Source: Branchiostoma floridae (Eukaryota; Chordata; Leptocardii; Amphioxiformes; Branchiostomatidae). From it: a stretch of DNA of 36,620 nucleotides. Under the pieces are notes generated by a model. The model made no database searches, was not told the DNA's origin, and saw only the letters and a list, made by a program, of their open reading frames with translations. The translations under genes and the position numbers were made by a program. Each line of letters opens with the position of its first letter. Positions within the stretch are counted from its first letter, which is position 1. The stretch spans positions 9,899,443 to 9,936,062 of the forward strand of contig NC_049984.1 of assembly GCF_000003815.2 (NCBI RefSeq). The letters run 5' to 3'. Shown piece by piece: positions 23,066 to 31,031 of the stretch.

Positions 23066-24120
23066 GTAAGTCGACTCTTCTCGGCAAGGGGCAAAGGCAT
23101 GGCTATGTAACCCGGCGCTATCAAACTCCATTCAGTAGAGGCCCTAGATTCATTTAACCATAGAGAATCTTAACCACTGCTTCTTCCCTGCCTTGATTCC
23201 AGAGGGGATCGTGTTTCCTAGATTTTCCATGTGTTCCACTGCTTTCTGCTGCCTTATCTTAACTTTCAATACCAAGTTCAATACATTTTTTCCCGTCTGT
23301 CGTATCATGTACCTCACGTCGTTCCTTCTGTTGCCATACCGATGCCAGGTACATGACAAATCCTGTTTCGTCAGATGGAATGGGCAGAAGCTACAGGGGA
23401 TACTAATCAACAGAAAAATAGTTTTGCCTAATTGAACTAGGACAAAAACTAGCGATTTAACTATTTCAAAACCTGCAGTCATGTACCCGTCGTCAACTAT
23501 CCCTACTCACTACTAACCCCGCAAGTCATACCTCTTTCCATGACAGGAGTCTCCCTGCTGTTCGTTGGACACTATGTTCGTCTTGGACCTTCGTTGCATA
23601 TGCGCCTCGTTTTAGAGCATGGCCACATCAATAACCATAATGCATGTCAAGGTTGTTTATTGCATGCTAGGTGTTAAGGTTTGTGTACGGGATTACGGTG
23701 ATTGCACTGCTGCTCATTGCTGCCACCTGGTATGCGAATACTCGATGGTGACGCGATCTTATAATTGGCATGTATTGTATTTGATGGCCCGTGTCATACA
23801 AATTTATATGGATCCGAATGAAATGATGTATCAGGGATCCTGTAGAATCCAATATCGCAGTAGCTGACTTCTTAACCTCATCATATTATCACTGCGCCCT
23901 AGTCTTGCAAAACATGATGTCTTTTTTAAGGTCGCGTCATTGTTAACTATACTAATTCAAGATGAAACTAACCACGAGACGAACAGAGGTAGGAGTAGAA
24001 AAAAACTCGAAAATGTCGTTGGTCAACTCTAGATCATGTTTGCCGTGTCAGTGGTTGTTTCATCTGGAGTTACGAACGCTTGAACCCCCATTCTTTAGGT
24101 GACGTTTCTTTACTTTACAG
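23066..24120 (+). other. Intron 4, no exon recognised
   Basis: Bounded by a perfect GTAAGT donor and the acceptor TTACTTTACAG. The first 92 nt stay open in the exon 4 frame until the stop at 23155. No clear AATAAA follows closely, which argues against 23157 being the usual end of the gene. Small open frames here have no features. Confidence 0.5.
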
Positions 24121-24272
24121 GTGGGGAACAACCGGGAGAGGACGAGCCACTACTTGGGAAGAAATCGTCTCCTATAGAAACATCGCCAGCAGACCAGGTG
24201 GACGCCGCTGGCACAGGGGCGTCTCCTTCAGCAGGATCTCCTGTAGATGAAGCTGCTCAGAAGGCAGCGGAG
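24121..24272 (+). CDS. NLR-like gene, exon 5: second acidic dileucine motif
   Basis: 152 nt from TTTACAG to GCGGAG|GTATGT. Two bases (GT) complete the phase-1 codon from exon 4 (Arg) or exon 3 (Gly); the exon ends on a codon boundary, so the gene switches here from phase 1 to phase 0 introns. It encodes GEQPGEDEPLLGKKSS and continues to PVDEAAQKAAE, where the Ala/Lys/Glu helix begins. EDEPLL mirrors EDRPLL of exon 3 and fits the [DE]xxxLL sorting signal. It bridges the disordered half and the helical half of the protein. Confidence 0.78.
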
Positions 24273-24546
24273 GTATGTACAATCAGAAGTATACTACTGC
24301 CTTACCACTACCCTGTCGTCGTCTCGTCTAGACTCCTTTACTTCGTTCAAAAACTATTGAATGTTCTCAATCGAATTCTATTCTGCTTGACTATACTCTT
24401 CTCTACTTCTCTCCCCTACTCTCAAATCTCCCTCCCTGGTCTTTTGGCATTACGAACGTCATCATATTCATTTTCGTCGTTTTTTTTATTTGTTTGTCAT
24501 ATTTATCATGATTTTGTCATACGTTTGTGTGATCCACCCGGTAAAG
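24273..24546 (+). other. Intron 5, pyrimidine-rich
   Basis: The donor is GTATGT. A long T-rich tract (24470-24530) precedes two in-phase acceptors, GGTAAAG at 24546 and TTTGAAG at 24561, which differ by five codons. Confidence 0.5.
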
Positions 24547-27249
24547 GCGCTCACTTTGAAGGCTGCAGGAGACGCAGCTGCTAAATCAGCAACTGAAAAT
24601 GAAATATACGACGCTACCCGAAAAGCTGCGATACTCGCATCCAAAAAAGCAGCTGAGGAGGACCTGGCCAAAGTAGTAGCTAAAGAATCTGAGAAAGAGG
24701 CCGCCAAGGAGGCCGTGGAAGAGGTTCCGGCGAAAACTGCCGAAGAGGATGCTGCTGCGGCTGCGAAAGCCACTGAGGAAGCTGCGAAGCGTAAAGCAGA
24801 GGACGAGGCTGACAGACGAGCAGCACAAATGGCAGCGGAGGATGAGGCGGCCAGACGTGATGCAGAGGAATCTGCCAAAGAGAAAGCCGGAAAGGATGCT
24901 GAAGAAGCTTCAAAGCGTAAAGCAGAGCAGGAAGCTGCCATGTCAGCAACCCAAAAGGTAGAGAAAAAGGCCGCTGAAGAGGAATCTGTCAAAGAAAAAG
25001 CCGACAAGGATGCTGTTATAAGAGGTGCTGCGAAACATAAAGACGATGAGGAAGCAGCAGAGGAAGAAGCAGCAAGAAAAGCTGCCGAGGAAGCTGCCAA
25101 GAGGAGGGCTGATGAGGAAACTGCGAAACGAAAAGCAGAGGAGGAGTCGGCCTTGGCAGCAGCCAAGAAGGCGGAGGAAGAAGCGACAGGTAGAAAAGCT
25201 GCCGAGGAAGCTGCAAAGAGGAAGGCCGAAGAGGATTCAGCTAAGAAGGCCGCTGAGGAAGCTGCGAAACGAAAAGCAGAGGTCGAAGCGGCAAAAGCAG
25301 CAACCAGAAAGGAAGAAGAAGCCGAAGCAGCACGAAAAGCTGCCGAGGAAGCTGCCAAGGGGAAAGCCCAAAAGGATACTGCTAAGAAAGCCGCCGAGGA
25401 AGCTGCGAAACAAAAAGCAGAGGAGGAAGTGGCAAAGGCAGCAGCCAAAAAGGCAGAGGAAGATGCAGCAAGAAAAGCTGCCGAGGAAGCTGCCAAGAGA
25501 AAGACCGAAGAGGATGCTGCTAAGAAGGCTGCTGAGGAAGCTGCCAAACGTAAAGCAGAGGAGGAATTGGCCAAAATAGCTGCCGAGGAAGCTGCCAAGA
25601 GGAAGGCCGAAGAGGATGCTGCCAAACATAAAGCAGAGAAAGCGGCAAAGGCAGCAGCCAAAGAGGCAGAGGAAGATGCAGCAAGAAAGGCTGCCGAGGA
25701 GACTGCCAAGAGGAAGGCCGAAGAAGATGCTGCAAGAAAGGCTGCCGAGGAAGCTGCGAAACGAAAAGCAGCAGAGGAAGCGGCCATTGTAGCAGCCAAA
25801 AAGGCAGAGGAAGATGCAGCACGAAATGCTGCCGAAGAAGCGGCCAAGAGAAAGGCTGAAGAGGATGCCGTTAAGAAGGCTGCTGAGGAAGCTGCGAAAC
25901 GTAAAGCAGAGGAGGAGGCGGCCATGGCAGCAGCCAAGAAAGCAGAGGAGAAATCAGCCAAAAAAGCTGCCGAAAAAGCTGCCAAGAAAAATACCGAAGA
26001 GGATGCTGCTAAGAAGGCTGCTGAGGAAGCTGTGAAACGTAAAGCAGCAGAGGAGGCGTCCATGGCAGCAGCCAAAAAGGCGGAGGAGGAACCATCAAGA
26101 AAAGCTGCCGAGGAAGCTGCCAAGGAAAAGGCCGAAGAAGCTGCCAAGAAAAAGGCCGAAGAGGATGCCGCTAAGAAGGCCGCTGAGGAAGCTGCAAAAC
26201 GTAAAGCAGAGGAGGAAGCGGCAAAAGCAGCAGCCAAGAAGGCGGAGGAAGAAGCAGCAGCTAGAAAAGCTGCCGAGGAAGCTGCCAAGAAAAAGGCTGA
26301 AGAGGATGCCGCTAAGAAGGCCGCTGAGGAAGCTGCAAAACGTAAAGCAGAGGAGCAAGCGGCAAAAGCAGCAGCCAAGAAGGCGGAGGAAGATGCAGCA
26401 AGAAAAGCTGCCGAGGAAGCTGCCAAGAAGAAGGCCGAAGAGGATGCTGCTAAAAAGTCCGCTGAGGAAGCTGCGAAACAAAAAGCAGAGGAGGCGTCCA
26501 TGGCAGCAGCCAAAAAGGCGGAGGAAGAAGCAGCAAGGAAAGCTGCCGAGGAAGCTGCCAAGAAAAAGGCCGAAGAGGATGCTGCGAAACGAAAAGCAGA
26601 GGAAGAGGCGGCCATGGCAGCAACCAAGAAGGCAGAGGAGGAGGCAGCCAAAAAAGCTGCCGAGGAAGCTGCCAAGAAGAAGGCCGAAGAGGATGCTGCT
26701 AAGAAGGCCGATGAGGAAGCTGCGAAACGAAAAGCAGACGAGGAAGCGGCAAAAGCAGCAGCCAAAAAGGCGGAGGAAGAAGCAGCACGAAAAGCTGCCG
26801 AGGAGACTGCCAAGAGAAAGGCTGAAGAGGAAGCCGCTAAGAAGGCCGCTGAGGAAGGTGCGAAACGAAAAGCAGAGGAGGAAGCGGCCATAGCAGCAGC
26901 CAAAAGGGCAGAGGAAGAAGCAGCAAGGAAAGCTGCCGAGGAAGCTGCCAAGAAAAAGGCCGAAGAGGATGCTGCTAAGAAGGCCGCTGAGGAAACGGCG
27001 AAAGCAGCAGCCAAAAGGGCGGAGGAAGAGGCAGCCAGGAAAGAAGATACAACCGAGTTGGCAGAATCTGCAAAGGTTGAAGAGGATGATGCCAGAAAGG
27101 CTGCTGGGGAATTGAATAAAAAGGCGGAGTCTAGATCTAAGCCTAGGATAGAAGACGATATCTCCCGCAAATCAGCGGAGGAAGATGTCCAGGGTAGAGA
27201 ACCTGGAGCTTATGTAGCAGCTGAGGAAGCTACAAAGATAACTCCAGAG
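24547..27249 (+). CDS. NLR-like gene, exon 6: 900-residue Ala/Lys/Glu helical repeat
   Basis: A single open exon of 2,703 nt (or 2,688 if the second acceptor is used), phase 0 at both ends, with donor CCAGAG|GTACCC. Almost every residue is Ala, Lys, Glu, Arg or Asp. From about 25060 to 27040 it is a tandem array of roughly 46-residue units (138 nt) with small indels, each made of alternating 8- and 9-residue blocks such as RKAAEEAA and KKKAEEDAA plus a 12-residue block KAAAKKAEEEAA. Spacing of opposite charges at i to i+4 is that of a stable single alpha helix; the lack of strict heptads and the Ala-rich face make a long coiled coil less certain. TolA of bacteria has comparable composition, but the surrounding splice sites show this is a eukaryotic exon. 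Inferred role: a rigid spacer, about 135 nm if one unbroken helix (901 x 0.15 nm). The end (about 27040-27249) is less repetitive. Confidence 0.8.
25060..27040 (+). repeat. Coding minisatellite, unit about 138 bp
   Basis: Recurrent blocks such as GCTGCCGAGGAAGCTGCCAA and AAGGCCGAAGAGGATGCTGC recur at about 138-bp spacing with substitutions and 24-bp deletions that preserve frame. The plus strand is strongly purine-rich throughout, which leaves the antisense strand stop-poor as well. Confidence 0.85.
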
Positions 27250-27744
27250 GTACCCAATAGATGTAAACTGAATCAGTCTCACGTTCGCCTCTCTTATGGG
27301 TGACCTACAAACGGTACCTCTAACACATGCCTAACGATCCTTATTTTTTTTCAGTGGGATTGCTTTGCAGGTCGTCGTTTGTGGAGAGATCGGTCATACA
27401 TATCATTGTCTAACCAATCACAGACCATACGGGTCGATAGGAGAGGCGAACGAGGGACTGTTTCAGCAAATAGCGCACCTGTAAACCACAGACACTGCAT
27501 GTCGGAAGCAATGGCAATGCATGTTCCGATTAGTCGTCACAACCTCTCTTGTCATGACGTGTCAACATAGTCACCAAGCTGCGCGACATACGGAAATGCA
27601 ACCCTGCGTCTGTTTTCATTATCATGATACAACAGTCAACAAGCGCGCATAAGTTTCTATTTTGATTATTTTGTTTTCTTTTGTTTCTCTTTGTTGATTA
27701 TGATTTTGCGTTTCCCTCCCTTGTTTTTCATCCGCTAATTCCAG
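27250..27744 (+). other. Intron 6
   Basis: From GTACCC to CTAATTCCAG. The open frame of exon 6 runs 18 codons into it before TGA. No exon is recognised within. Confidence 0.5.
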
Positions 27745-27885
27745 GAAGCTGCCCAAATGGGTGCAGCTGACGAAGCCGCCGCTAAGGCGCGCGCAGAAGA
27801 ACAGGCAGCAGCGGAGAAAAGGGCAGCCGAAGAAGAAAAGGCTGCTAGACTTACAGCAGCGGAAGCTGCAAAGAAGGAGGCGGAG
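27745..27885 (+). CDS. NLR-like gene, exon 7: helix cassette, 47 aa
   Basis: 141 nt, phase 0/0, between TTCCAG and GCGGAG|GTACTA. It encodes EAAQMGAADEAAAKARAEEQ and 27 more residues of the same charged, Ala-rich helix type, ending KKEAE. 47 residues equal 13.06 turns of alpha helix. Confidence 0.82.
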
Positions 27886-28193
27886 GTACTAACATATTGT
27901 AGAGGAGGACACGTTGTATGTTATTAACGTACTAACATTGATAACGGCCTTACACGTTACATGTTCATATACTTAGACGTATTCGTTCTTGTGCAGATCA
28001 TTTACATACTGGTTGACAGTGACTTTGATGTTCCTGAATCATAATGTTCTGTTTTGCTGTGTCAATATTACAAATTGCAAACTGTCGTCTCAAACTCTTT
28101 GTTTTTTGTACAGGGTTTAATTTGCGTTGCGCTCAGCTGTATTTCTCATTTGCATGATTCGTCCTTTTGCATGTTCACTTTTCCTAAATCTAG
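27886..28193 (+). other. Intron 7
   Basis: 308 bp, from GTACTA to TAAATCTAG. Nothing else is seen. Confidence 0.5.
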
Positions 28194-28271
28194 GAATCTG
28201 CTAAGAAGAAAGCAGCCGAGGAACTTGCGGCAAAGATCGCAACAGAAGATGCTGCTCAGAAAGCGGTTCAG
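28194..28271 (+). CDS. NLR-like gene, exon 8: helix cassette, 26 aa
   Basis: 78 nt, phase 0/0, from AAATCTAG to GTTCAG|GTACAC. It encodes ESAKKKAAEELAAKIATED followed by AAQKAVQ. Leu and Ile appear on one face, more coiled-coil-like than exon 6. Confidence 0.8.
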
Positions 28272-28539
28272 GTACACGCGGAACCTGCTAACACTGCACA
28301 TTTCTATTACTAGGTGGCTTGTAAGACGGCATAGAAGATGTAGCGCTTCTTTAAGTCGCTTCTAGATCTGCTTCTTACTGCTGGCTTAAATCGTTAAGGG
28401 AGTGGCTTATGCTGAGTGACTGCTGCTTCACATATGCTAAGTTTCTTTCAAACCCTGTTTTAGCGACTAATCTACTTTTGAGGCCCAAATGAACTCAGAT
28501 TACTAAGGTTTCACTGACAAGGTATTATCTCTGCTTTAG

Positions 28540-28587
28540 GCTGAGCCAGCCAAGCTGACTGGGAAAGCGGCTAAGAAGGCTGCCAAG
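28540..28587 (+). CDS. NLR-like gene, exon 9: helix cassette, 16 aa
   Basis: 48 nt, phase 0/0, from CTGCTTTAG to GCCAAG|GTAGAA. It encodes AEPAKLTGKAAKKAAK. The Pro and Gly make it the one cassette likely to interrupt the helix, possibly a hinge. It is the only cassette not starting with Glu. Confidence 0.72.
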
Positions 28588-28894
28588 GTAGAACTGTTAC
28601 TAGTTTGTGATTGCGCGATTTAATGAGGAATCATTTATTTCTATTGATAATATGAGCCAAGCAAGTAGTACAAACAAGCTGCTACATACGCATTCGGTGT
28701 TGGTGTTAATCTTTGAGTGGTGTTCATGATGTAGTCATGTGACGTTACTTTTTGATGTGCAGTCTGTATGTTGCGCGTGTATGTAAACTGTGTTGTCTTT
28801 TAGTTTGTGTTGGTATTCTTGGTTAATATTTCTATTCTACATTATTTATCTGTGATCTACGCCAATATTTTGTTGTTACTGTTTGTCAACATAG

Positions 28895-28948
28895 GAGGCC
28901 GCAAAGAAAAAAGAAGCAGAGGAAAAAGCTGCCAAGAAAGCAGCAGAG
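28895..28948 (+). CDS. NLR-like gene, exon 10: helix cassette, 18 aa
   Basis: 54 nt, phase 0/0, from CAACATAG to GCAGAG|GTACTT. It encodes EAAKKKEAEEKAAKKAAE. Eighteen residues equal exactly five alpha-helical turns, so including or skipping it would not rotate the helix. It is nearly the same sequence as exon 11, evidence of exon duplication. The intron before it (28588-28894) contains nothing recognised. Confidence 0.8.
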
Positions 28949-29094
28949 GTACTTCCTAGTTTTTTAAAGATCATTATTGTTTCTTTGCACGTGTCAAGTA
29001 AATACAATAAGCAACAAAATGGTGATAATCTCTCTTTCCTACATTTATCTTTATTTCGACATTCTTATTTGATTTCTTTTTCTCCAATGTTTAG

Positions 29095-29148
29095 GAGGCT
29101 AAAAAGAAACGGGAAGCCGAGGAAAAGGCCGCAAAGAAAGCCGCTGAG
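29095..29148 (+). CDS. NLR-like gene, exon 11: helix cassette, 18 aa
   Basis: 54 nt, phase 0/0, from ATGTTTAG to GCTGAG|GTAAAA. It encodes EAKKKREAEEKAAKKAAE, 15 of 18 residues identical to exon 10 when aligned end to end without gaps. The donor has A at +5, a weak match to U1 snRNA. Confidence 0.8.
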
Positions 29149-29280
29149 GTAAAATTGCATGTTTCGGGCAGTGTCGCCACTTTTGGAGATCAATGGACTA
29201 TTCCTTTCGAATTCGTTATTTCACTTACCTTCCCTCGTGGTGTCTATACACTGTCCTGTTCTTGATGTACCTGTTTCCAG

Positions 29281-29358
29281 GAAGAAGCAAAGAAAAAAGC
29301 AGCGGAAGAGAAAGCAGCAAAAAAAGCTGCCGAAGCAGCGGCAAAGAAGGCGGCTCAG
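29281..29358 (+). CDS. NLR-like gene, exon 12: helix cassette, 26 aa
   Basis: 78 nt, phase 0/0, from TGTTTCCAG to GCTCAG|GTAGCA. It encodes EEAKKKAAEEKAAKKAAEAA followed by AKKAAQ. It is like exons 10 and 11 with an extra 8-residue block, and like exon 8 it ends in Gln. Confidence 0.8.
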
Positions 29359-29617
29359 GTAGCATTCGTTGGTCCTTATTCGCGTTGTGAAGTCTGTGAA
29401 ATTGTTTTTGTCAGTCTTGTGTCGTGTGCGATAGATCAATAGACTTAGACGTAGCTGCTGGTTGTCGTGTTCTATTCCATGGTGCAGCGACTGTCGTGCT
29501 ATTTGAGAGCAAACGATACAGCATATTAGACTTCATTCAAAATCAATAGTAGGCTCTTTTCTATTGTTTTGAGTAAAAGAAGTCACAGTTTAAAGAATGT
29601 TCGTTGTCCTGATTCAG

Positions 29618-29695
29618 GAGGCCTCTAAGAAAAAGTCGGACAAGGAGCTTGCAGCTAAGAAGGCAGAAGAGGATGCCGCACGTAAAGCAGCGGAG
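29618..29695 (+). CDS. NLR-like gene, exon 13: helix cassette, 26 aa
   Basis: 78 nt, phase 0/0, from CTGATTCAG to GCGGAG|GTAGTC. It encodes EASKKKSDKELAAKKAEEDA followed by ARKAAE, again a charged Ala-rich helix. Confidence 0.8.
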
Positions 29696-29844
29696 GTAGT
29701 CAATAAGATGTCGCAGAAGTTTGGCTTTCTGACTTTCCCTTTCCTTTGAACTTGATCCTGCTGACTTCTCTTTTTGCTTCTGGCCCTTTATGATTTTCAA
29801 TGCTGAAATTTGTAGCGTGTGTAATGTGTGCTATTTATTTGCAG

Positions 29845-29898
29845 GAGGAATCCACAAGAAAAGCTGCGGAAGATCTTGCCGCAAAGAAAGCAGCTGAG
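29845..29898 (+). CDS. NLR-like gene, exon 14: helix cassette, 18 aa
   Basis: 54 nt, phase 0/0, from TATTTGCAG to GCTGAG|GTACTT. It encodes EESTRKAAEDLAAKKAAE. It is the last cassette before the assembly gap. Confidence 0.8.
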
Positions 29899-30365
29899 GT
29901 ACTTGATCATGAGAGCAAATGTCCTACGCTCAACTTCCCACTAACAGATTCCCTTGTTTCCTTCCCCATGCTGTGCTGCGTGTGTTTGTTCTGTGGTACC
30001 NNNNNNNNNNNNNNNNNNNNNNNNNNNNNNNNNNNNNNNNNNNNNNNNNNNNNNNNNNNNNNNNNNNNNNNNNNNNNNNNNNNNNNNNNNNNNNNNNNNN
30101 NNNNNNNNNNNNNNNNNNNNNNNNNNNNNNNNNNNNNNNNNNNNNNNNNNNNNNNNNNNNNNNNNNNNNNNNNNNNNNNNNNNNNNNNNNNNNNNNNNNN
30201 NNNNNNNNNNNNNNNNNNNNNNNNNNNNNNNNNNNNNNNNNNNNNNNNNNNNNNNNAGCGGCTTTTTGCTAACAACCCCCAGGCTGGGCAATCCGGTACT
30301 GTATGGGTGGCGTCAACACTTTTGCGATATCTTGTGTCAGTTTGGTCCTTATTCTTATATTACAG
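29899..30365 (+). other. Intron 14 (apparent), interrupted by assembly gap
   Basis: Bounded by GTACTT and TATATTACAG. It is apparently 467 bp but contains 256 N, so another cassette exon could be hidden here and its true length is unknown. Confidence 0.5.
30001..30256. other. Assembly gap (N)
   Basis: 256 undetermined bases. All open frames crossing this interval are artefacts. Confidence 0.99.
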
Positions 30366-30719
30366 GAACAGGCCAAGGCCGAGGAAGAAGCTAAGAAAGC
30401 AGCGGAAGAAGCAGCCAAGAAGGCGGAGGAAGAGGCCGCCAGGAAGGCAGCCGAGGAAGTGGCCAAGAAGAAGGCAGAGGAGGAGGCCGCTAAAAAAGCA
30501 GCTGAAGAAGCGGCCAAGAAGAAGGCTGAGGAAGAAGCTGCAAGGAGGGCAGAACAAGAGGCAGCAGAGGAAGCTGCTAAGAAAGCAGCAGAGGCTGCCA
30601 AGAAGCAGGCAACCGAACCATCGGCTAAAAAGGCTCTCGAGGAGCTTGTTGCCAAGAAAACAGCTGAAGAAGAAAAAGCAGCCGAGGCAAACGGTGTATC
30701 TGATCAGAACCCTCTACAG
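30366..30719 (+). CDS. NLR-like gene, exon 15: last helix exon, 118 aa
   Basis: 354 nt, phase 0/0, from ATATTACAG to CTACAG|GTAAGA. It starts EQAKAEEEAKKAAEEAAKKA, keeps the Ala/Lys/Glu pattern for about 105 residues, then leaves it with EANGVSDQNPLQ, a likely helix terminator. Its donor is one of only two in the helical region with G at +5, so the exon is probably constitutive. It connects the helical arm to the NLR linker. Confidence 0.83.
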
Positions 30720-30894
30720 GTAAGAGTTTATGACCAGCTTGGACAATCAGTGAATTACAAAGTCAGTGCTCACGCCAGTTACTTTATCTGTTAGCTGTCT
30801 GGGTTTGCCATGTATTACATCGTTTACAATATTACTAAATCTAGATCTGTAGTTGTCAAAAGGCAATTTTAAGTCCAAACTTTTCTTTCCAAAG
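30720..30894 (+). other. Intron 15
   Basis: 175 bp, from GTAAGA to TTCTTTCCAAAG. Nothing else is seen. Confidence 0.6.
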
Positions 30895-31031
30895 GCCGAA
30901 GAAAAGGAGCTGAAGTCCTTCTACCGAGAGGCTGGCAACAACGTGCAGCCGATCCCCTGGATGGAAGACTTCAAGGTAGACCTGGATGACGTCAATATGG
31001 ACCTGAGCATTGAGAACCAACCTAGAATCAG
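30895..31031 (+). CDS. NLR-like gene, exon 16: pre-NACHT linker
   Basis: 137 nt, phase 0 in, phase 2 out (AGAATCAG|GTTCGT). It encodes AEEKELKSFYREAGNNVQPI, then PWMEDFKVDLDDVNMDLSIE and NQPRI. The pattern of an FY-containing helix, an IPW turn and a vDLddVxxDL segment is what precedes NACHT domains in many invertebrate and vertebrate NLRs, so this exon marks entry into the receptor core. The split codon AG+A (Arg) joins exactly to the NACHT exon. Confidence 0.85.

Noticed and set aside
23066-23157. 23157 as the normal stop codon of a separate gene
   Set aside because: A perfect GTAAGT donor at 23066 precedes it and phase fits exon 5; no nearby AATAAA was seen. Kept only as an alternative isoform.
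24490-24546. Methionine and hydrophobic stretch at the start of the long Ala/Lys/Glu frame, resembling a signal peptide
   Set aside because: It lies in the T-rich pyrimidine tract before the acceptors at 24546/24561 and is better explained as intron read in frame.
24486-27170. 894-codon Ser/Ala/Phe-rich open frame on the minus strand opposite exon 6
   Set aside because: It is the complement of GCN/GAR/AAR codons, which rarely gives stops. It has no splice context or independent start, and its periodicity is that of the sense repeat.
24547-27249. Bacterial TolA-like contaminant
   Set aside because: Composition is similar, but the region is flanked by GT-AG introns and helix micro-exons and leads in phase to a NACHT exon.
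27745-30719. Repeated short similar units as a CRISPR array
   Set aside because: The repeats are coding, unequal in length, separated by introns with splice signals, and the setting is an animal genome.
29800-30723. Open frames crossing the N block
   Set aside because: They are translated through undetermined bases and are artefacts.
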